From Pseudocercospora fijiensis CIRAD86 (lineage: Eukaryota; Ascomycota; Dothideomycetes; Mycosphaerellales; Mycosphaerellaceae), in NCBI RefSeq assembly GCF_000340215.1, contig NW_006921543.1, positions 372,001 to 436,000 on the forward strand: a DNA stretch of 64,000 nucleotides, written 5' to 3'. This document shows, piece after piece, positions 12,486-22,700 of the stretch. The first letter of the stretch is position 1. Each line of letters opens with the position of its first letter. The notes under the pieces are model-generated. The model was not told the origin of the DNA, made no database searches, and was given only the letters and a program-made list of their open reading frames with translations. The position numbers and the translations under genes are program-made.

Positions 12486-12962
12486 AAAGTATAGGTTTTA
12501 TTAAATTTATTTTAGGGAGTTTAAAATCACTTAATTTAGTCTTGAACAATATATCATAATTATGTAATACAAATAATAACAGACTTTTAAAACTAAACCT
12601 TAAAAGACAAGTTATAAACAGATGATTTAAATTATCTGAAGTAAAATATACTTTATTTTCTAAGGTATCTACACCAAAAATGTAATAAACTAATTTATTA
12701 CTAATATAAGTAGTAGGTACTTATAAAGAAAATATTATTAAGTATATTAAAAAAATCAAAACTTTGTGATAAATTAATAAAAGTAAAAACAGTATTTCTT
12801 ACAATTAAACTTATAATTACAATTATAAAAAATATACATATGATTTTAGGATTAGTTATAATATTTATAATTAACTCAAAAAAGTTACTTTTATTTAAAG
12901 ATTTGATATCTATATTAGATCTTAATAAATAAGTATTATAAAAACTAGTGAATAATAGCACT
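12486..12962. other. AT-rich un-RIPped island, probable mitochondrial DNA insertion (NUMT)
   Basis: Within the RIPped gypsy pol, composition changes abruptly to about 20% GC, with CpA and TpG present at normal levels (for example acaaataataacagac). Both edges return at once to TpA-rich RIP sequence. Minus-strand translation gives a Phe/Ile/Leu/Asn-rich hydrophobic product typical of fungal mitochondrial ORFs, and no host-like codon use. A NUMT is the simplest reading; a mitochondrial plasmid or another AT-rich source is possible. Absence of RIP suggests late arrival or single-copy status. Confidence 0.6.
12490..12961 (-). pseudogene. Mitochondrial-like hydrophobic ORF fragment with one frameshift
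   Basis: From 12,961 down to 12,701 the minus strand encodes 86 residues opening with MLLFTSFYNTYLL, with at least one strong membrane segment (IICIFFIIVIISLIV) and a run NNIFFISTYYLY before a TAG. Shifting by one base at that stop opens a further roughly 70 residues to about 12,490 (containing YYIFGVDTLENK and LPKINLIKP). A single-base deletion near 12,700-12,710 therefore probably split one ORF. I do not recognise the protein. Its composition resembles mitochondrial intergenic or plasmid ORFs. The open frame in both halves supports a recent origin. Confidence 0.5.
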
Positions 12963-13370
12963 ATTGTTTACCCGGCTACTAGTACTACTAGATATATATA
13001 GTACGTACTATATAAGACAGCGAGAGTGCTATTAAGCGACCTTGTATAAGGTAACGGTTAAGCCTTTATAGGTAAGCTACTACTTACTTAGTAGAGGAAC
13101 GCCTTTCCTATTACCCGCCTTACTCGGCTTATAAGTAGACGCGAGACTCGATCTAGTAAGAGTATAAACAACTAGCCTGTCGATAGTGCTAGACACCTAC
13201 GCTATAAGGGCCGCTTATATATAGCCGCTAAGTAATTAATTAGATAAGAGATTCTTAAGTAATACTATAATAGTAAGCTTGCTAGTTACTATAGTATAGA
13301 GAGGTCGTACGAGCTACTATCGCGTATATACTACTAGCTAAATAGTAAGCGGGATATCCGCGGCTTAGTA
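12963..13370 (+). pseudogene. gypsy integrase N-terminal (H2C2) region, first part
   Basis: The plus strand reads EILK*YYNSKLASYYSIERSYELLSRIYY, then DIRGLVES, just before the pogo insertion. This is the HHxC-type zinc-binding region of Ty3 integrases (HHDSPLAGHxGxxxTLELLxRxYYWPGM) with the two His changed to Tyr by RIP. The remaining CxxC half lies on the other side of the pogo element at about 16,660, so the transposon landed inside this domain. Confidence 0.8.
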
Positions 13371-13447
13371 GAGTCACACCCCGCTTACTTTATAAGCGGT
13401 CTATACCTATCTATAAAATAGCCTTAGCAACTAACACCTATCTGCAA
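13371..13447 (+). repeat. Left terminal inverted repeat of the pogo element
   Basis: The repeat begins gagtcacaccccgcttactt and contains gtctatacctatctataaaatagcc and aacacctatctgcaa. The reverse complement of 16,575-16,649 matches it from the first base, next to the TA duplication. Confidence 0.93.
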
Positions 13448-13491
13448 TAGCATATATATACTATTTTATCTAATTACTTAACACTATTACA

Positions 13492-16140
13492 ATGCTATTA
13501 GGAAAGCGGAAGTCGAAGAAACGCGTATAGAAGGTCGTCTATAAATCTACGGCTACAAACCTTACGAAAGATGCCCGAGTAGCTACTTAGTTAGTAGCTA
13601 TTCGCGAGTTTAAACACATATACTACTACCTAATTAACCTACGACGATAGTGTAACGAACACTACTATAACGATATCTATTACCGATTATATCGACAATA
13701 CAATAGCTATACGAGCCGTACCGACCGTAAATCGTCGTATTCTCGCCTTTCCAAAGCCTAATCTATCGCCCTTATCGAATACTATAGATCTCGAGAATTA
13801 ATAGACTTGTTACTACTAACGTTACTTGTTCGCGCTACGGCCGAGTTGATATTAAAGCGGTTACTTCTAGAAGGTAAAACACTAGCACTATTAAGTAGTA
13901 AGTAGTATAAGAGGTAGATAAAGAAGCATAATATTAAAGAGATTAAAAGGAAACCTATCGAGTTAGTAAGGAAGGAAGTATACGACCCTTAGTTTATCAG
14001 CTCGTAGTTTAATAAGCTATACGAGTTAATATAGGTCTATAAGATTAGTCTCGAGAACTGCTAGAAAATAGATAAGACAGGTTTCCGGATTAGTATTAGA
14101 GGTGCCGAATAGGTAGTTACAATAGATCTAAAGAGGCGGTTATAGGCGGCAACTAATACTAATAGGAAGTATATAACCTTAGTAGAAGCCGTAAATGCCT
14201 ACGGAGCCTTTATTAAGCTAATGCTGCTAGTACAAGGCAAGGTCCTTCTTAAACACTAGTTTAACTAGTTACTAGCATACTATCTTGTTAGTATAATAGA
14301 TAGTAGCTATTTAAACGACGAGTTTGCCTTCTACTAGATTAAGCACTTCGAGAGGTTAATAAGGCCTGCTAATAAAGGCCTATTCCGGCTTCTAATAATA
14401 GACAACTTTAGAAGCTACGAGTTCTTTAAGTTTATTAACTTCGCTCGGAAATACCGTATTCTAATCTTTACCCTTCTACTATATACCTTATACTTCTTAT
14501 AGCTATTAGATATAGTCTTATTCTAGGTCTATAAGCACTACTACCGGCAGGTAGTAATACAATATACTAGGCTCGGTATAGGCGAATTTAGGGTAACTTA
14601 GTTTATAGATGCTATTAATACTATCCGGCGGAAGACCTTTAAAAGCGACAATATTCGCTCGGCCTTCCGGAAGACTAGGATTGCCCCTATAAGTGCTTAA
14701 CGAGCGCTAGACTTCCTCCGAGACGAGTACGGTACGTATACGGTCGCCTATATAAAGCGTAAGTTTAACGAGAAGGCGGACCTCTTAGTATAGGACTTAG
14801 ACAGGCTCTACGAGGCCTACGAAATAGGCAAGCTATTCGAGGTCTCGCACCTACTAGATTTGCTACCTCTAGTAGATACAAGCCTATTTAAGCTAGCCTT
14901 GACTGTCCGTACTATAAAGCGATAGGTTAACGCACTTAACGAGCGATTAAATAGGCATAGACCGCTATCGTTACTAATATAAGGCCTTCTCGAAGGCGTA
15001 ACGACTTTAGTGCTTTTCTATACTAATACTAGAGTATAAGCCCTTTACGACCTTTTAGAGATAGAGATAGCTACTAAGGCACGCAAGGCACGGAAAGCTA
15101 ATACTAGCAAATAGTAGAAGATTAGAATAGCCTATACCTATAAGGTCTAGTCGCGGATAGCTTACCGCGAGTTGTTAGCTATTAAGAAGGCTTAGAAGCT
15201 AGTTGATAGTAAGGCGGTAAAGACAAAGAAGCAATAGAAGGTCTATTATAAGCGCTAGCGGAAGACAATCGGCACTATAATAACTAGAAGAGGCCGCACT
15301 AAGGATAAGAAGAAGCCCCTTCTTAAGCGTACGTTATAGTTACTATTTAAGCTATTTCTACCGTTGCTTCTAAGTAGTATTTACAAGACCGGACCGCTTA
15401 CTAGTTATTATAAGCAAGGTCCGATTAAGAAGGTCTTCTAATCTAAGAGGCGCGAGTTGAGACTAGTTAAATATAGCGCTAGTGCTAGCCGCTATTTGCC
15501 TAATAACCTAGAAGATAAGGCTCTACTAAAAGTGTTTAAATTAGCTAATTTAAACGGTAGTAGCGAGTCTATTAGTAATCTATATCCTTACTTCGCTACT
15601 ACTATACTTTTAAAGCTACTACGCCGGAAAAAGGCCGCTCGGTTTAGACTAGTAGATACGTTGCTACTAGACTAACGAGTATTGCTAGAAGATAGCAATT
15701 AGGCTTAGTTATATACAAAGAATAAGGGCGTAGAAGAAGCTACTTTTAATAGAAGTTGTCGCTATAGCTAGCAGCTGTCCTTCTTCGAGAACAACGACTT
15801 ACTAATTAGTATAGAAGTAGACGACCGAGCGCTATCTAATAAGGAAGACTTATTAGACTCGTAGCACTATAGGTCTTTGTTTCTATTAAGAATAAGACTA
15901 AAGGACCTTGCCTTACTTGCTAAGGAGACATAGAGGCAACGTACGGCTAAAGACCTTATTAAAGAAGAGTCTAATAGCGACAATATAGTGTTATATACAC
16001 AGTCTATAGGTCCTAGCTCTTAGCTATAGCTATATAAAATAGAAGGGGAAATAGGGTTAGGTTAGGTACTTAACCTATTACTCGAGGAGAATACGGAGCT
16101 ACCGGAAGTGTTAGACAATAATTAATAGGCCTTGTAACTA
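13492..16140 (+). pseudogene. Fot1/pogo transposase (CENP-B HTH and DDE), RIP-inactivated, long C-terminal extension
   Basis: The ATG at 13,492 starts a single frame that can be followed for about 880 residues with only RIP-type stops. An N-terminal HTH/CENP-B-like region runs to about 14,050. The DDE core follows: DKTGFRISIRGAE near 14,071 (first Asp), LLIIDNFRSYEFFKF near 14,393 (second Asp), and L*LLDIVLF*VYKHYYR near 14,500 (third Asp, the QPLD motif). A Lys/Arg-rich region follows to about 15,450. Still in frame is an extension including an uninterrupted 72-codon stretch at 15,457-15,675 and an acidic tail to about 16,140. Fot1 transposases are normally about 540 residues, so the tail is unusual. 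The enzyme would cut and paste the element at TA sites. Confidence 0.9.
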
Positions 16141-16574
16141 CGTTATTTAATGCTTCTTAACATATAGATACACTGCTAGACCGAGCTAACCTCTCGTATT
16201 AGTATAGGAAATAGAAAGTAGTAGATTTACGCCTGCTAAAGCCGTGTATACCGACTTTCTACGTATCTACTAAACACTAGCTATATTAACACTATATATT
16301 TAAACACGATATATAGTCTCAATCTATTTACTCCGGGCTTTTATATAATATAAAAATCACATATATACGACGGGTAGTTATATTATAAATAGGTAGTGAA
16401 GTGTCGACTAGGTAGGCTATAGAGCCGAATACAAGGCGACTTTATACTACTATATAACAACCCCCTTACTATATATAATCATAGAACGCTCTACTACCGT
16501 TAGAATAACCTAGGATCGGTTAGACACTAAGATAACTATATAAAATAACTGCCTACACGATCTGTAGGCATTTT

Positions 16575-16649
16575 GCAGATAGGTATTAGTTCTAGGGCTA
16601 GTTTTGCAAATAGGTATAGACTGCTTACGGAGTGAGCGGCGTTTGCCTC
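16575..16649 (-). repeat. Right terminal inverted repeat of the pogo element
   Basis: gcagataggtattagttcta at the inner side and gagcggcgtttgcctc at the outer end are the reverse complement of the left TIR. The next two bases are the TA duplication. Confidence 0.93.
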
Positions 16650-16651
16650 TA

Positions 16652-17925
16652 ATTTAGCTACGGATATAAAGAAATATATAAATATATATACTATTTGCTA
16701 AAGGGGTAAAGCACTACGATACCTGCTATTTAGCGAGCTATCTTTACTTCCTATTCTAAATAAGCTATTCGCTAAGCTTACCCTTAGCTTTATTATAGGT
16801 CTTCCCGCCGCTAAGAGGCATAGCAGTAAGGAAGTATTTAATACTATTCTAGTCGTCGTAGACCGCTTTACGAAGAGCGCTTAACATATTCCTACTAGAA
16901 AGGATTAGTTATTAGTTAACCTAGTAGAAGCGCTATAGAACAATATCTTCTATACCTATTAGGGCATACCTAAAGGGCTAGTATTAGACCGTAGCTTAAT
17001 CTTTATATCGCACTACTAGTGCGAGGTATGCCTATAGCTAAGACTAAGGCATTAGCTATCGATAGCCTTCTATCTATAGACCGATAGTTAGACCAAAAGA
17101 CAGAATGCTACCCTATAGCAGTACTTACGTATCTATATTAACGAGGACCCTAATAAATAGGTAGGACTCCTATTAATAGCCGAGTTTTTATATAACAACT
17201 CTATCTATTTATTAATTAATATGTTACCCTACTATACTACTATAGGCTATAGCCTAGCTATGCTATAATAACTACCGCTTAAGGCCGAGCGCTAAGGAAG
17301 GGAAGCCGGTTAAGTAGAAATACTAGCGGCTATAGAACGTATATAGAAGATGCGAGAAATCTATACTAAGATAGCTAACAAGTTAAAGAAAGCACAGACC
17401 TATAAAAGGACCTACTATAACAAGGATTATACGCTAATAACCTTTAGACAAGGCGATATAGTTATACTAAATACTAAGAACCTCCGTATCCGCAAATACC
17501 CTTCCCCTAATAGCAAAACACGCCCTAAGCTAGCACTACGGTTTAATAGCCCCTTCCGTATCCGAAAACCGAAAGGCAATAGTTAAGCCTATTAATTATA
17601 GCTTCTACTATATTACAATATCTATAATACCTTCTATATATCGCTTCTTAAACTATATTACTACCGAGAGGGCTAAGAAGCCCCTACTAAGTATAAAGAT
17701 ATACTAGCTAATAGTAAAGAGCTATAGTAGGTAAAGCGTATACTAAATAATCGGACAAAGAGTAGTAAGGAGGAGTCCCTCCTACGCTAGTAAGGCTATA
17801 TCCCTAAGTAGGACTCGTAGGAGCCTAAGGATTCCTTTAAGGATATAACCGAGTTGCTATAAGAGTATAGGGCTAAGGATAGCAGAAAGAAGGCTAAGAA
17901 GACATTATAAGTTTAGTAAAGCCGA
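16652..17925 (+). pseudogene. gypsy/Ty3 integrase core and chromodomain
   Basis: Integrase resumes after the pogo element with IYTIC*RGKALRYLLF, the CxxC half of the zinc finger. The catalytic core follows: LSFIIGLPAAKR near 16,790, then VVVDRFTKSA (first catalytic Asp) near 16,860, then GIPKGLVLDRSLIF (second Asp) near 16,975. The C-terminal region is open at 17,350-17,586: YYNKDYTLITFRQGDIVIL, then LRFNSPFRI. At about 17,735-17,865 a chromodomain is recognisable (VKRILNNRTK, GYIPK*DS*EP, and DITELL*EY), the module that targets chromoviruses to heterochromatin. This places the element among Ty3 chromoviruses. Confidence 0.9.
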
Positions 17926-19230
17926 GGCATTACTACTTAGGATTAATAATACCCTAGGGATAGTATTAGCTATCCGCTACTAATAGGCTATTCTACTACC
18001 TCTATTATTACCTTATAGCAACGACGCGCTTATAGAACCCGAGAACATACCGCCTATAATAGCTACCCTTCTACTACTCCTATATCTTCCTCCTATATCT
18101 ACCTCTTGCTCTAATAGCGCCTTAATCGGTAAGGACAAAGATAGCGCTAGCGGAGCATAGGCAATTAGTTATTATAGTAGTAATAAGACTAGAAATACGA
18201 AGAAGGGCAAGGGCTAATCGCAATTGTATTATAAGCGTAATAAAAAAAATAAAGCCTAGAAAGCGGAAGAAGTAAAGTTAGCGCTAAGGCGCTAACTATA
18301 ACATTACCTAGTAATACTATTGTTACTAAAACCTTACTACTAGGGAGCCCTACTATTATTAACTTATATGCCTCGCGTACCCTACTAGTATTCCGCTAAG
18401 GGACGCCGCCGCTATATTCCTTTTCCGGCCTATCCGCTATATATATAGATTATTAGCAAAACTATATAGTTGACATATATAGTGCTAAGTAAGGACTAAA
18501 AGAACAAAAAGAGACTTTAAAAGAGCAAAACTATAGATAGGCAATACCTAGAATTACTCTTACGGATACGGTATAGACCTCGAGCTTATAACCCTTTAAG
18601 ACACGTTACAAAGCGAGTAAGTAAACGTAACTACTAGATTTCGACCTTATACGCTACGAAGGCGCCGCTATAGAAAATTAGCCGCACTAATTTTAGTAAC
18701 AATAAATAGCTGCCTAACTAGGACCTAGGCGGTCGTCGCTACTAGATTATTAGGCCTAGCAACCTTAGAAAAGAGCCGAAGCCCGAATGCTAATACCCGA
18801 CTACTAATACCTACGGTTACGCCCTAAGCTAATTAGGGGAAGCCGTACGTAATAGGAATAGTTCTAATTATTAAGGGAATAGGACAAGACCTCGAGAGAC
18901 TAATAACTAAGCGTAAGGGGATTACTATAAGTCTCTATACCCGGTTATAGCTAGGTATACGCGTTGTTATTAGTTAAGGCTACTATATTATAATAGCGTT
19001 AATATACCCTTACTACGGGGTTAGCAATAGTAGCTTAGTTAGAAGAGCAGTAGTTATAGAAGGACTTTAAAGTAAGTTTTAATAATAAGATAGATAGTAA
19101 CGTAATTAGTTAATTAAGCGTTTAATTTAGCGCCTAGAAGGCGCGGCTTATTATAATTAATAACTTAGCGAGGCGAGTAATAAGAAATAGCTACGAGAGC
19201 GTAGCCTTTAGAAGGGAAGCCTATATTAGA
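17926..19230 (+). other. gypsy 3' region between chromodomain and LTR; possible extra ORF
   Basis: About 1.3 kb follows the chromodomain before the LTR-like segment. Plus-strand reading gives partly continuous RIP-type coding (for example GTPPLYSFSGLSAIYI near 18,400-18,450), but no family is recognised. It may be an additional ORF or the U3 of the 3' LTR. It does not align obviously with 2,986-3,720. Confidence 0.3.
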
Positions 19231-19407
19231 GGGTATATAAAGGGCATATAGCTAGATAAGTAAAGCTAGGGTCTTAGTGCCTTAGGCAGGGCTTAGCGCT
19301 TAGCGTTAGCCTAACTTCCTAACCTTCCTCTCCCTCCGTTATAGACCTTATCGAATACTATACGCTCTTAACTATACTATCTACCTACTTACCTAACCTA
19401 TATTATA
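19231..19407 (+). repeat. LTR-like segment, 3' copy (gypsy/Ty3 chromovirus)
   Basis: 177 bp colinear with 3,721-3,897, including the TATA box and the terminal acctaacctatattata. It marks the right end of the composite gypsy locus, with the minus-strand copia LTR starting only 47 bp beyond. Confidence 0.75.
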
Positions 19408-19454
19408 ACCCCGAGGGTATTATTAAGGGAAAGTAGCCTAGCGTACTACTTTCT

Positions 19455-19613
19455 CCTATTAAACACTATAAGTAAATAGATAGAGGTACGTATAGAACGA
19501 TAATATTGCGATAATCTATCTAGAGAGGCAGGCGGTCGAGAGGTAGAAGTATCCTCTCGGCTATTTGCTACCTAAGCTATCTAAGACAAGGACTAAAACC
19601 TCTATGTCTAACA
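19455..19613 (-). repeat. Copia LTR, 3' copy
   Basis: This 159-bp segment matches 25,167-25,325 almost base for base (cctattaaacact at one end, tctaaca at the other). The differences (for example ctctcggct against ctcttagct) are mostly RIP-type transitions. The retained identity dates insertion close to the onset of RIP. Confidence 0.95.
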
Positions 19614-19739
19614 TACCCCAATTTTAGTACTTGTTACAGGACCGGAAGTCGGCTAAAATGCGTATATATCTGTCTTCTAGGAGCTACCCTAGTAGGGCAA
19701 CCGAGTAGTCGACAATTCTATTTATTTCTATAAAGCGCT

Positions 19740-22700
19740 CGTACTTATATCGATCGAGAGGTTTAGTAAGACTATTAGCTACTTGTTTAGTCGTAGGCAC
19801 CTAATAAACTATTACGTTACTATACGTAATAGCCTGTCGTATAAAGTGCTAGCGATATTCGATATGCTTAGTACAACTATTAACAACTAGCTTAGTAGTT
19901 AGCGATATAGCAGGCTAGTTGTCTCCTAGTAGTAGAATAAGCTAAGAGGCTATTAGATATCTAAGCTCTTATAGAAGGTACTAGATATAAATAGCCTCTT
20001 TAGAAGCGATAGTTATACCGACGTATTTAGCTGCTATTAATGAAAGTGTAACGATAGGCTGTCTACCTAACTTCTATAAGAATGCTAATCCGTAGGTAAT
20101 AAAGCTATACCCGCTCGTAGACTTGCGGTTTATTAGATCGTCGGCAAATAATAAGTTAGTATAGCCGGTAATCTAGAGATACTCATTATTCGTGCTACTA
20201 TAGTATATGCTATGATTTAGAGGACCTTTAATGTATCTCATAATTATGCTTTGCTATATCTAAAATAGTCTTTAAACCGGGTTAGTAAGGGAAGCGTGCT
20301 AAGGGTAGTACTATGCTAGTAGAAGTCCTCGCGGGTCTACTAAGCTAGCTATATCAATCTTCTAATTAGTTCTTAATACTATACCTTAAGGTATGCTAGT
20401 GCTTAATAGTTAGTAGGAGCCGGTACAAGTCGCTCTATAGCATTGCTTAGTAGGGGTATATATACGATCTAAGCATTATTTATGCCTATAACGTTAATAA
20501 TCTTCTTCTAATAGCTGTCTTAAACAATCTAAAGCTTCCGTGCCCTCCTATTACGGACAATGCGATAGCTAAGGTAGAAGTTAACTTCGCCTAGATCCTT
20601 AACTTTGAACCTAGTAGCGAGAACTTGCTTAATTGCCTAAAATACTATTAGGAGCTTATAAATAAGCGGTATATTATTAATATAGATAATAATAATATAG
20701 CCTGTCTCTTCGTATTAAAATAGGCATATATCGCTCTATAGTAGAGTGAATTTAATAGACCTTATAAAATTCTCGAATTCCTTGTACTATATTAACCGTG
20801 AATCCTTTAAGCCGTAGAGGGCTATTAGTAAGAGGCAGACGTAGTCGTCCTTATTGCCGGTTATTCTAGCAGCCTAAATAACGTACTCTTCGAAGCTATA
20901 TAGCAACTCGACGTATATTAGTCTTGCCTTGTTAATCTACGTATTTAAGGAGGCAGTAACAAGATCGATCTAGTAGTATTCAAGATCGTAATAGGCTACT
21001 ATAGCAAGCATAAGTCGGACTAATACAGGGCGAGTAACTAACGCATATGTATTAGTATAGTTAATGCTATGCTTCTAGGTAAAACTACGTGCTACGTAGC
21101 GGCCTTTATATCGCTCTAGTTTACTATTAGCGTTAGAGCGATAGGTATATACCTATCTTCCTCGAATAATAGTAGAGCGTAGCTTAATAGTTGCTTTAAG
21201 AACAATCTTCTATGTTCTGTTCTTAATATAAGAATCTAACTCTTATATACTTACTTGCTTCTAGTAAGAGCGATCGGGTCTTATCGTAGCCTCTGCCTAT
21301 AACTCTAGTAGCGGTAGCAACTTAGGACCTAATATATCGACGTAGTTTATCGCGTTATAGTATAAGTAGAAGCTCTTTAATAGCAGCTATTATATGTAGG
21401 TACTTATAAGGAGCCCCGATTCTTCCGCTATTTGTACTATACGAGTCTAATTATATACTAGACACTGCCTATATTCGTTCTTAAGAAGTCCGTCGAGGCG
21501 CCGGTTATTAAGGTTTAGTCGTACGCGGAGGCATTGCTACCGGCACTACTTATCGCCGAGCTTGTTATCGAGTCTAGGCTATTAGTCTATTCCTCGGCAC
21601 CGGCGTCGTTATTAGCTAACTTATTAGATCTAGAGATTCATCTCGTATTAACAATAGCAGGTCTTATATCCCTTAGTACGCTAAAGCCGAGGCTAAAGAG
21701 GTCGAGGACCTAGTACTAATCTATTAAACCGTACTATTCTTAGTTACGTAGGAAGTAACGGCACTATAGGCCTACTAGGTGTCTATATTAGAAACAATAG
21801 CGGACGTAGTTAAGAAGGTCTTAACTATAACAGGTAGCTCTTTATTAGCTAATTGTTATCTAACTTATTACTAGACAATAATAACGACGGTAGAGGAGTA
21901 TAAACTAGAGGAGATCCTAGCGGAGTATAACTAGACTATCGTATCTACGCCGGAAGGTCCTCGTCGTTGTTAGCAAAGCCGTTTAAGCCTAATTCAGGCA
22001 TATATGTTTCTAGATCTTCGCCTTATAGTACTAGTATAGTAGCAGTACCCCTAGAAGCCGAAGCTAGTAAATTAGTACCCCTAGATACCTTGTCTTTATA
22101 AGACTGTCTATTTATAATAGGAGAGCCTAGCTCCTTACTATAAAGAGGTATTGCCTTAACAATATCTTATAAGGATAATCCTTCCTTATCGTATCGTACA
22201 TCCTTATAACTAAAGCAGTCTTTATAGAAGATAATATATAAAGTACGGACGACTTTACGTAATCGAGGTATCTAGATTATATAAATAGAGTATAAGATAA
22301 TAGCGACAAAACGGCTGTCTTCTCCCCTTGCTTGAAACTTATCTCCTCGGGTAATAGATTTATCGAGAATAGTAACTATATAACTATAGCCCTAAAGATA
22401 TAAGCTATCTAGAATAGGTATACTTCCTTTTAGTATACAACTATTATTAATAAGTAGTTAATTCGGTATCTCGTAGTCTAATCTTCGAGAAGGCGTTATA
22501 TTTAGAGTATAGACTGCTTGCTTAACTATATAGGGCTATATATACTTCGGTAGGTAGCCTGCTATAAGCAACTTAATAGCAAGGCGAATAACAATATAGT
22601 TAGAGACCTTAGCTCTACCGTTCTTATAAGAGGACCGAGGTAGTATAGCCTTAATACGAGTGCCTCGCTACTAGCAGGCAACGGTTAGGTTGTTCCCGCT

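Larger units (their letters stand above)
13371..16649 (+). mobile_element. Fot1/pogo-type DNA transposon with TIRs and TA target duplication
   Basis: The element is 3,279 bp, flanked by TA at 13,369-13,370 and TA at 16,650-16,651, the target duplication of the Tc1/mariner-pogo superfamily. The termini are inverted repeats of about 75 bp (13,371-13,447 and 16,575-16,649) differing mainly by RIP-type changes. It interrupts the integrase zinc finger of the surrounding gypsy element, whose reading resumes exactly after the second TA. It contains one long transposase frame. It is longer than the roughly 2 kb usual for Fot1 because of a C-terminal extension. Confidence 0.93.
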
